A stretch of DNA of 5,467 bases from an uncultured Clostridia bacterium (GTDB taxonomy: Bacteria > Bacillota > Clostridia > Oscillospirales > Acutalibacteraceae). The notes under the pieces are model-generated. The model saw nothing but the letters and a program-made list of their open reading frames with translations, was not told the origin of the DNA and searched no databases. The position numbers and the translations under genes are program-made. The DNA lies in contig CAMFYM010000093.1 in the NCBI GenBank assembly GCA_946002045.1, positions 1 to 5,467 on the forward strand, written 5' to 3'. Position 1 is the stretch's first letter. The number at the start of each line of letters is the position of its first letter. Below, one piece after another: positions 1-3,658 of this stretch.

Positions 1-122
1 CTTGCCTTGCAATCTTTAGAAATAGCAACAGCCAACAATACGCCGGCAAGTTCTCGTATAACAGGGACCAATATTATATACACTACTCTGCTTGACAAAT
101 TTATTGCATCAACCGTATTCAT
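1..122 (-). CDS. Partial membrane protein, third gene of the MerR operon (N-terminal 40 residues)
   Basis: The reading frame starts at an ATG (122-120) whose A is the last base of the upstream gene's TAA stop (TAATG), a one-base overlap typical of translationally coupled genes. It runs open to the left edge, so only about 40 residues are visible, starting MNTVDAINLSSR. Residues about 13-35 are strongly hydrophobic (VVYIILVPVIRE, then LAGVLLAVAI), which suggests a membrane segment interrupted by an Arg-Glu pair. I do not recognise the family. Its position behind a membrane-anchored MerR regulator and another membrane protein suggests these three proteins act together at the envelope; that is inference. 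Confidence rests on the overlap and on the open frame, since the fragment is too short for motif evidence. Confidence 0.6.
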   Translation of the reverse strand, partial: MNTVDAINLSSRVVYIILVPVIRELAGVLLAVAISKDCKA

Positions 123-817
123 TATTTATCCTCATCAAATTTGAACATTTTTCCAATAACCTTTTTCATAATCCTGCCTGTTTTTGATGTGTCCTCAGTA
201 AAGGTTATATTTTCATTTCTTCTGCTGCTTGCATATTCGCACAGCTTTTCATTTAGGTAGCCTATATTCATTAGGCTTTTGAATCTTTTAATTTCCTTTA
301 GGCTGGGTATTTCAAACATAATCAGCCAAAACGCAAGCAACACAATAAACAAGTAGGGTGGGTCGGTAAAAAAGCATAAGAATAATTCGATTATTCCAAT
401 AGGCAAGGCGTTCGACACAAACGAATGAAGCAATTTATGCTTTTTCCTAACCTTATCAAGCTGTGGTAATGAATAAGCCTCATCACTGACATTTGAATCA
501 GCGTAGCAGGCTTTTATACTAATTTGCTCTCTCGGTGACCAATCGTTATATCCAAGGGTAATTTTGTCCACAGAACTATCATTTATCACAAATGAATAAT
601 TAGTATATAGCATTGTTAGCGTTGTTGAGCCGAACAGCATTTGTAATAAAATAATTTGAAGCCAATCCATATGCACAGATGACTTGTTAAGAGCTATCAG
701 CTCAACTCTTGTATTATCTTCACAATTAAAATTTATCGATGTTCTTCCCTTTAAATCATATTCTGCACCGTTAATTATCGCACGGTAATTATATAAAGTA
801 GAATTATAAATCTCCAT
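122..817 (-). CDS. Hypothetical protein with C-terminal membrane hairpin (231 aa)
   Basis: I do not recognise this family. The ATG at 817 is preceded by AGGAGGAG, which overlaps the TAG stop of the regulator gene; only 8 nt separate the two genes. Residues 1-125 look soluble, rich in beta-type and polar residues, with one hydrophobic stretch at about 52-70 (LQIILLQMLF). Residues about 133-170 form two closely spaced hydrophobic stretches broken by a TDPP turn at 151-154, read as a membrane hairpin. Before it lies a basic patch (KVRKKHK, 122-128), and after it a basic, charged tail to residue 231. This pattern suggests cytoplasmic N- and C-terminal parts joined by a re-entrant or two-pass anchor, which is inference. 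It is co-transcribed with, and likely controlled by, the upstream MerR-type regulator. No catalytic motif, signal peptide or cysteine cluster is visible. Confidence 0.8.
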   Translation of the reverse strand: MEIYNSTLYNYRAIINGAEYDLKGRTSINFNCEDNTRVELIALNKSSVHMDWLQIILLQMLFGSTTLTMLYTNYSFVINDSSVDKITLGYNDWSPREQISIKACYADSNVSDEAYSLPQLDKVRKKHKLLHSFVSNALPIGIIELFLCFFTDPPYLFIVLLAFWLIMFEIPSLKEIKRFKSLMNIGYLNEKLCEYASSRRNENITFTEDTSKTGRIMKKVIGKMFKFDEDK

Positions 818-825
818 TTCTCCTC

Positions 826-1362
826 CTATGAAAGCGACAAAAATAGATTTGTAAGCAATGCTGTAATTACTGCAAAAAATATTATTGCAACGGCTGTACC
901 CAAAGCAATTACAGTAGCAAATAACGGAATATTCTTCTTAATTTTGCTCCAAACATCCTTAACTGTACTCATCAAGTCAAATTCAACAGGCTCAAGATTT
1001 TGACCCAAAACATCGCATAGCTCATCTAAATTTGAAATCGAATTGTTATGAGCATTATTTAGATTTGTAAGCACCATTGAAGATTCTGCCAATGTCTGTT
1101 TGGTATTGAACAAATGATTTTCTAACACCTCTGAAATACAATCATTACCTTCAAGCATTTCTTTAATCGCTTGAATAGAAAAATTATATCGTCTTAACAA
1201 TGCTATCTTTTTTAAAATACTAACATCATCTTCGCTGAAGTCATAATTTCTTCTGCCATTATATCCCTCTTGATAATTGGGATGAATCAGCTCGTTATTG
1301 ATATACAGTCTAACAGCTTTATCTGTTAATCCTGTTTCTTTACATACTTCTTTTATACGCAA
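826..1362 (-). CDS. Membrane-anchored MerR-family transcriptional regulator
   Basis: Residues 1-70 (counted from the TTG start) are a MerR-type winged helix-turn-helix: the opening RIKEVCKETGLTDKAVRLYI matches the family pattern of helix 1, recognition helix and first wing, followed by NELIHP, a wing with GYNGRRNYDF, and a DDVSILKKIALLRRYNFSIQAIKEML segment spanning helices 3-4. Residues about 75-110 look like the dimerising coiled coil. Instead of an effector domain there is a hydrophobic stretch at about 145-176 (IPLFATVIALGTAVAIIFFA and onward), predicted to anchor the protein in the membrane. Length is 178 residues. Possible starts are GTG 1371, ATG 1368 and TTG 1362. I chose TTG because GAGGTGAT (1374-1367), complementary to the 16S tail, overlaps the first two and sits 4 nt before TTG; the predicted transcript also starts near 1375. 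The signal sensed is unknown. MerR-type DNA binding is well supported, membrane location is predicted from hydrophobicity. Confidence 0.9.
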   Translation of the reverse strand: MRIKEVCKETGLTDKAVRLYINNELIHPNYQEGYNGRRNYDFSEDDVSILKKIALLRRYNFSIQAIKEMLEGNDCISEVLENHLFNTKQTLAESSMVLTNLNNAHNNSISNLDELCDVLGQNLEPVEFDLMSTVKDVWSKIKKNIPLFATVIALGTAVAIIFFAVITALLTNLFLSLS

Positions 1363-1366
1363 AAAC

Positions 1367-1374
1367 ATCACCTC
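1367..1374 (-). promoter_or_regulatory. Ribosome binding site of the MerR gene, favouring a TTG start
   Basis: The 8-nt GAGGTGAT is a full match to the extended Shine-Dalgarno sequence. It ends 4 nt before TTG 1362, and the GAGG core is 8 nt from it, which is normal spacing. The upstream GTG 1371 lies inside it and ATG 1368 shares its last two bases, so neither can readily use it. Confidence 0.6.
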
Positions 1375-1381
1375 ATCGGCA

Positions 1382-1412
1382 ATTCTACACTTTTGCCCAA
1401 GGTAAAAGTCAA
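1382..1412 (-). promoter_or_regulatory. MerR-type promoter with 19-bp spacer
   Basis: On the minus strand TTGACT (1412-1407) is the -35 and TAGAAT (1387-1382) the -10, separated by 19 bp (1406-1388). The lengthened spacer is characteristic of promoters activated by MerR-family proteins, which distort the DNA to realign the two elements. The predicted start of transcription is near 1375, right at the ribosome binding site, giving a leader of only about 13 nt to TTG 1362. A 17-bp alternative (-10 as TGTAGA) is a poorer match to consensus. Confidence 0.6.
1389..1409. promoter_or_regulatory. Dyad operator for the MerR-type regulator
   Basis: Two 9-nt arms around a 3-nt centre, read on the minus strand as ACTTTTACC - TTG - GGCAAAAGT, match with a single mismatch per arm pair (8 of 9). 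The dyad fills the spacer between the -35 and -10 and touches the -35, exactly where MerR-family operators lie. It stands just upstream of the regulator gene, so autoregulation is the simplest reading. The symmetry is seen directly; the binding is inferred. Confidence 0.6.
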
Positions 1413-1443
1413 TATAAAAAACAATATTTGTGCGATATATTCA

Positions 1444-1472
1444 ATTATAAATTATTTATACTCGTTTTGCAA
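1444..1472 (-). promoter_or_regulatory. Second, sigma-A-like promoter upstream of the MerR operon
   Basis: On the minus strand TTGCAA (1472-1467) and a perfect TATAAT (1449-1444) are separated by 17 bp. Transcription would start near 1437 and run through the dyad and the first promoter into the regulator gene. The region is AT-rich, so a chance match is possible, but spacing and -10 are ideal. It could supply basal expression while the proximal promoter answers to the regulator. Confidence 0.5.
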
Positions 1473-1507
1473 TAATCATAACATCATAAATATAGCACAC
1501 TTACCCC

Positions 1508-1541
1508 AACGGCTGTTTCGATTACTATTATATTATAAAAC
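1508..1541. repeat. Direct repeat R1, copy a (34 bp)
   Basis: This 34-bp segment, beginning AACGGCTGTTTCGATTAC and ending TATTATAAAAC, is identical base for base to 1749-1782, offset by 241 bp. The matches stop on both sides (C/T before, A/G after). Inside it GTTTCGATTAC equals the core of the tmRNA T-arm in the opposite strand orientation. Copy a ends beside a fourth hairpin, copy b runs into the ssrA terminator stem. Confidence 0.9.
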
Positions 1542-1549
1542 ATCGGGGA

Positions 1550-1577
1550 CCCCGAAAAGTCACAAGACTTTTTGGGG
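1550..1577. terminator. Hairpin, possible bidirectional terminator
   Basis: CCCCGAAAAGTC (1550-1561) pairs over 12 positions, including one G.T, with GACTTTTTGGGG (1566-1577) around an ACAA loop. The A/T-rich part of the stem would give U-rich ends in either direction, but no clean U-tract follows the base of the stem, so termination is less certain than for the hairpins at 1777 and 1723. A smaller overlapping palindrome at 1543-1555 (TCGGGGACCCCGA) could compete with it. Confidence 0.45.
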
Positions 1578-1620
1578 AAAGGAGGAGCAGTGGCGTGAGT
1601 GCGTGATGATTTATTATTGA

Positions 1621-1659
1621 AAATAAAAATCGTCACAAGCGATACATAACTTGTGACGA
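1621..1659 (-). terminator. Terminator-like hairpin with U-tract
   Basis: TCGTCACAAG (1630-1639) and CTTGTGACGA (1650-1659) pair perfectly over 10 bp around a 10-nt loop. Read on the minus strand the stem is followed by ATTTTTATTTTC, a U-rich tract, so it fits an intrinsic terminator for leftward transcription. It sits 2 nt left of the displaced tmRNA 3'-end copy. Confidence 0.6.
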
Positions 1660-1661
1660 CG

Positions 1662-1682
1662 TGGTGGAGATGGTGGTAATCG
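1662..1682. repeat. Displaced copy of the tmRNA 3' end (R2 copy, putative att remnant)
   Basis: These 21 nt (TGGTGGAGATGGTGG, then TAATCG) are identical to 1814-1834, the last 21 nt of ssrA, in the same orientation and 152 bp away. The copy keeps the ACCA end, the acceptor 3' strand and the first part of the T-arm, and then diverges in the middle of the T-loop. Such a partial duplication of an RNA gene's 3' end is what tyrosine-recombinase integration at ssrA leaves behind. No integrase is in the window, so the att reading is inference. Confidence 0.75.
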
Positions 1683-1684
1683 CT

Positions 1685-1708
1685 CGATGCAAGATAAATC
1701 TTGCATCG
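1685..1708. repeat. Perfect 11-bp palindrome
   Basis: CGATGCAAGAT (1685-1695) and ATCTTGCATCG (1698-1708) are exact inverted repeats around AA. No U-tract follows in either direction, so it is unlikely to be a terminator. It lies 2 nt beyond the displaced tmRNA 3'-end copy. It may be a protein-binding dyad, such as a recombinase arm or repressor site, or an RNA hairpin; the role is unknown. Confidence 0.6.
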
Positions 1709-1722
1709 ACACGCCGCGCCTA

Positions 1723-1745
1723 AAAACAGTCCATCGGACTGTTTT
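1723..1745 (-). terminator. Second intrinsic terminator downstream of ssrA
   Basis: AAAACAGTCC (1723-1732) and GGACTGTTTT (1736-1745) form a perfect 10-bp stem with a 3-nt loop. On the minus strand the stem ends in a run of five T, as for an intrinsic terminator. It would back up the terminator that abuts the tmRNA. Confidence 0.7.
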
Positions 1746-1748
1746 CTT

Positions 1749-1782
1749 AACGGCTGTTTCGATTACTATTATATTATAAAAC
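1749..1782. repeat. Direct repeat R1, copy b (34 bp)
   Basis: This is the exact second copy of the repeat at 1508-1541. Its last 6 bases (TAAAAC, 1777-1782) form the base of the ssrA terminator stem. Its GTTTCGATTAC (1756-1766) is the exact reverse complement of GTAATCGAAAC (1828-1838) inside the tmRNA gene, so the two flank the terminator as an inverted repeat. Confidence 0.9.
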
Positions 1783-1813
1783 GAAAGACACCCATAGGGT
1801 GTCTTTTGTTTTA
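1777..1813 (-). terminator. ssrA intrinsic terminator, directly abutting the CCA end
   Basis: TAAAACGAAAGACACCC (1777-1793) pairs with GGGTGTCTTTTGTTTTA (1797-1813) over 17 positions with one G.T and an ATA loop. On the minus strand the stem begins at the very next base after the tmRNA CCA. The T-rich side (TTTCGTTTTATAA) supports termination of ssrA. The stem is almost symmetric and could also stop rightward transcription. Confidence 0.8.
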
Positions 1814-1834
1814 TGGTGGAGATGGTGGTAATCG
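1814..1834. repeat. tmRNA 3'-end copy of repeat R2 (putative attachment site)
   Basis: This is the functional copy of the 21-bp sequence repeated at 1662-1682. It covers the ACCA end, the acceptor 3' strand and the 3' half of the T-arm and its loop, the part of tRNA and tmRNA genes commonly used as attB by integrases. The tmRNA is intact here, as expected if an incoming element restored the gene end. Confidence 0.55.
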
Positions 1835-2043
1835 AAACCACGTCCAAAATCGTTTTGCCAAGGGCTCTACGAGTGTAGTTTGTTTTTTGAGTTATCCCCT
1901 CGGCAGACGGCAACAAACAGCCTTCTGCCTACGGTAGCCTTTAATTCCTGACGAAGGTCAAGGCGCTCCTTCGTTCATGTTCGCCACTAAATCGACGCTC
2001 TGCATACAGCCGTGGCACTCTGTAAGAGAACGCAAGCTGCTAA

Positions 2044-2076
2044 TTAAGCAGCAAGAGCAACTGAATTATTTTTGTC
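2044..2076 (-). other. tmRNA tag-coding frame, DKNNSVALAA
   Basis: Ten codons from GAC (2076) to GCT followed by TAA (2046-2044) encode DKNNSVALAA. With the alanine carried by the tmRNA the added tag would be A-DKNNSVALAA, ending in the hydrophobic ALAA signal read by ClpXP-type proteases. The resume codon is placed at GAC because AACT-GAC-AAA lines up with AACT-GGC-AAA as I remember it in Bacillus subtilis tmRNA. ACT one codon earlier is the alternative. Confidence 0.75.
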
Positions 2077-2174
2077 AGTTAATTTTAAGCTGTTACTTTT
2101 AAAGTGGTGCAACTCCACTACTCGCTGACCAAGGTTCAACAACCCTGTCGAAATCCTTTCATCCCCATATTTAA

Positions 2175-2636
2175 TTATCTGTAATTTTCTTTTAGGGTTC
2201 TTTCAATTTGTCTGTCGGAGTCCTTCTTTGCCTGAACGGCACGCTTGTCGTAAAGCTTTTTACCTTTACAAAGTCCGATTTCAAGCTTGGCTCTGCCGTT
2301 TGAAATATATAAACTCAAGGGTATAATTGAAAGTCCCTGCTGCTGTGACTGCCCAAACAGCTTCATAATCTCTTTTTTATGAAGGAGCAATCTTTTTTTA
2401 CGCATTGGGTCACGGTTAAATCTATTGCCCATTTCGTAAGGAGAAATATGCATACCGATAGCAAACATCTCGCCGTCATCAACAGAGCAAAAGCTATCCT
2501 TAAGATTAACTCTGCCGTTCCTGATTGACTTAATCTCTGTGCCGAAAAGCTCAATACCTGCCTCATAGGTTTCAAGAACAAAATAGTCGTGATAGGCTTT
2601 TTTATTATTTGCAATTATTTGCTTGTCATTCTTCAA
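2175..2636 (-). CDS. smpB: SsrA-binding protein SmpB
   Basis: SmpB binds the tRNA-like end of tmRNA, stands in for the missing anticodon arm, and guides it into stalled ribosomes. Counted from the TTG start the protein is 153 residues, a usual length. Family marks are the opening IIANNKKAYHDYFVLETYEA, then GIELFGTEIKSIR and GRVNLKDSF, the HISPYEMGNRFNRDP block, LKLEIGL-like AKLEIGLCKGKKLYDKR, and a basic charged C-tail (KKDSDRQIERTLKENYR) that enters the mRNA channel in known structures. The GTG at 2645 shares its first base with the AAAGGAG ribosome binding site and cannot use it; TTG 2636 sits 8 nt beyond the site and matches the usual SmpB N-terminus, so I chose it. It follows recR by 16 nt and precedes ssrA by 8 nt, so both partners of trans-translation lie together. 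Confidence 0.95.
   Translation of the reverse strand: MKNDKQIIANNKKAYHDYFVLETYEAGIELFGTEIKSIRNGRVNLKDSFCSVDDGEMFAIGMHISPYEMGNRFNRDPMRKKRLLLHKKEIMKLFGQSQQQGLSIIPLSLYISNGRAKLEIGLCKGKKLYDKRAVQAKKDSDRQIERTLKENYR
2178..2206 (-). promoter_or_regulatory. Weak candidate ssrA promoter inside the smpB 3' end
   Basis: On the minus strand TTGAAA (2206-2201) is followed after 17 bp by TACAGA (2183-2178), which overlaps a better -10-like GATAAT (2179-2174) at 21 bp. Transcription would begin a few bases before the mature 5' end, which RNase P would then trim. The match is poor, so read-through from the smpB operon is an equal possibility. Confidence 0.25.
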
Positions 2637-2644
2637 GTCTATCA

Positions 2645-2651
2645 CTCCTTT
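2645..2651 (-). promoter_or_regulatory. Ribosome binding site of smpB, deciding a TTG start
   Basis: AAAGGAG runs straight into TGATAGAC and then TTG. The spacing of 8 nt fits TTG 2636, while the in-frame GTG at 2645 overlaps the last G of the site. Confidence 0.7.
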
Positions 2652-2652
2652 G

Positions 2653-3252
2653 TTAAATCAAGCTCCTGCCCTCGATTGCACGGGAAAGTGTAACCTCGTC
2701 TGCATACTCAAGGTCTGCACCCACAGGTACACCGTAGGCAAGCCTGCTGACAGTAATGCCCATTGGCTTAAGCAAACGGCTGATATACATAGCAGTTGCC
2801 TCACCCTCAACTGTTGGGTTAGTTGCCATAATAACCTCCTCAACCGTATCGTCGCTTAATCTTGCCACAAGCTCTTTGATTCTAATTTGGTCGGGACCCA
2901 CATTATCCATAGGCGAAATAGCACCGTGGAGAACATGGTATGTGCCGTTATACTCGTGTGTACGCTCGATAGCAGCCACATCACGAGGGTCCTCAACTAC
3001 ACAAATAACGCTTTTATCCCTTGTGCTGCTCTTGCAAATTGGACACAGCTCATCGTCGGCTAAATCACAGCAAATCTTACATTGCTTAATTTTTGTGTGA
3101 GCATCAGTAATAGCCTGTGCAAACTCCCTTGCCTCTTGGTCTGACAAGCCAAGAACATAAAACGCCATACGCTGTGCAGTCTTATGACCGATGCCCTGCA
3201 TTCGTTCAAACTGGTCTATTAAATTTTGAAGCGGTGCAAGATTATAAGCCAT
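2653..3252 (-). CDS. recR: Recombination mediator protein RecR
   Basis: RecR, with RecO and often RecF, loads RecA on single-stranded DNA in gap repair. The 199-residue protein is a normal full length. In order it shows an N-terminal helix-hairpin-helix (MQGIGHKTAQRMAFY, residues 18-32), a four-cysteine zinc finger (C58, C61, C70, C73 in CKIC and CPIC), a Toprim domain with the acidic site VVEDPRDVAAIE (85-96) and ATNPTVEGEATA (143-154), and the C-terminal GVPVGADLEYADEVTLSRAI (174-193) that closes the ring-forming tail. No key residue is missing. The ATG at 3252 has a weak GAGAGA site. It lies 42 nt after ybaB and 16 nt before smpB. The dnaX-ybaB-recR order is conserved across bacteria and supports operon expression. 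Confidence 0.97.
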   Translation of the reverse strand: MAYNLAPLQNLIDQFERMQGIGHKTAQRMAFYVLGLSDQEAREFAQAITDAHTKIKQCKICCDLADDELCPICKSSTRDKSVICVVEDPRDVAAIERTHEYNGTYHVLHGAISPMDNVGPDQIRIKELVARLSDDTVEEVIMATNPTVEGEATAMYISRLLKPMGITVSRLAYGVPVGADLEYADEVTLSRAIEGRSLI

Positions 3253-3294
3253 AATTCTCTCTCAATTCATTAGTAAAATTTTAGTATCGATTAC

Positions 3295-3639
3295 TTAAAA
3301 TCCGGGGATATTAAGTCCACCTGTTACCTTTTCCATTTCTCTTTCAGACTCCTCGTCAATTTGACGGATAGCCTCGTTAAATGCAGCCATCAGCATATCC
3401 TCAAGCATTTCAACATCCTCAGGATCAACAACCTCAGGGTTGATGCCGATTGCCTTAACCTCGTGATTACCTTTAACAGTAATTTCTACCATACCACCAC
3501 CTGAGGAAACAACATATTCCTTATCCTCAAGCTCTGCCTTTTTTGCCTCAATATCCTCCTGCATCTTTTGTGCCTGACGGAGCATACTTTGCATATTTTG
3601 TGGGCCTCCACCCATTCCCTTTGGAAGTCTTGCCTTCAT
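3295..3639 (-). CDS. ybaB: YbaB/EbfC family nucleoid-associated protein
   Basis: This small DNA-binding protein family forms dimers that bind and compact DNA; its exact role in repair or chromosome organisation is not settled. The 114-residue length is typical. Residues 1-20 are a Gly- and Met-rich flexible start (KGMGGGPQNMQSM), followed by a first long helix (LRQAQKMQEDIEAKKAELEDK, about 20-40), a beta sheet with the family's SSGGGMVEITVKGNHEVKAI (45-64), NPEVVDPEDVEMLEDMLMAA (67-86) and a second helix rich in charge, then a Gly-rich end (TGGLNIPGF). The ATG at 3639 has AGGAG 9 nt upstream. It starts 19 nt after dnaX, the classic partner arrangement, so co-transcription is very likely. Confidence 0.95.
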   Translation of the reverse strand: MKARLPKGMGGGPQNMQSMLRQAQKMQEDIEAKKAELEDKEYVVSSGGGMVEITVKGNHEVKAIGINPEVVDPEDVEMLEDMLMAAFNEAIRQIDEESEREMEKVTGGLNIPGF

Positions 3640-3658
3640 AATTTTATTCTCCTATATT

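Larger units (their letters stand above)
1363..1813. other. Gene-free junction between ssrA and the MerR operon
   Basis: I see no credible gene in this stretch of about 450 nt. It contains, from right to left, the ssrA terminator, copy b of a 34-bp repeat, a second terminator, a perfect palindrome, a copy of the tmRNA 3' end, a third terminator, a fourth hairpin, copy a of the 34-bp repeat, and two promoters for the MerR operon. Short open frames here lack convincing starts and run across these hairpins. The mosaic make-up and the duplicated tmRNA end suggest past insertion or recombination downstream of ssrA. Confidence 0.6.
1814..2166 (-). ncRNA. ssrA: Transfer-messenger RNA (tmRNA, 10Sa RNA)
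   Basis: tmRNA frees ribosomes stalled on broken mRNAs: it is charged with alanine, enters with SmpB, and its own frame adds a degradation tag. The 5' end begins GGGGATGAAAGGATTTCGAC, the hallmark of one-piece tmRNAs. It pairs over 7 bp with CATCTCC before the 3' ACCA, and the third pair is the G.U wobble recognised by alanyl-tRNA synthetase. The T-arm is GTGGT - TTCGATT - ACCAC (1825-1841). CCA is encoded. The tag frame (2076-2044) reads DKNNSVALAA then TAA. The length of 353 nt is normal. The remaining sequence should form the usual pseudoknots, which I did not fold in full. The 5' end is 8 nt after the smpB stop, so the two may share a transcript, and a 17-bp-stem terminator follows directly. 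Confidence 0.97.

Noticed and set aside
1393..1620. Plus-strand open frame of 75 codons
   Set aside because: It runs across the MerR promoter, repeat R1 and a terminator hairpin, has no ribosome binding site at its start and has low-complexity, unfamiliar content.
1508..1782. Possible CRISPR-like array from the two 34-bp repeats
   Set aside because: There are only two copies 241 bp apart, the interval holds terminators and the tmRNA-end copy, and no cas gene is present.
1614..1937. Open frames of 78-100 codons on both strands over the ssrA 3' half
   Set aside because: They lie within or across the tmRNA, its terminators and repeats, so they are chance frames in a structured RNA gene.
2756..3100. 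Plus-strand frame of 114 codons antisense to recR
   Set aside because: recR on the other strand is a complete, motif-rich gene; the antisense frame has no ribosome binding site or family signal. The same applies to the frames opposite dnaX and smpB.
3287..3295. TCGATTACT beside the ybaB stop, resembling part of repeat R1
   Set aside because: Nine matching bases in AT-rich DNA are within chance, and the similarity does not extend.
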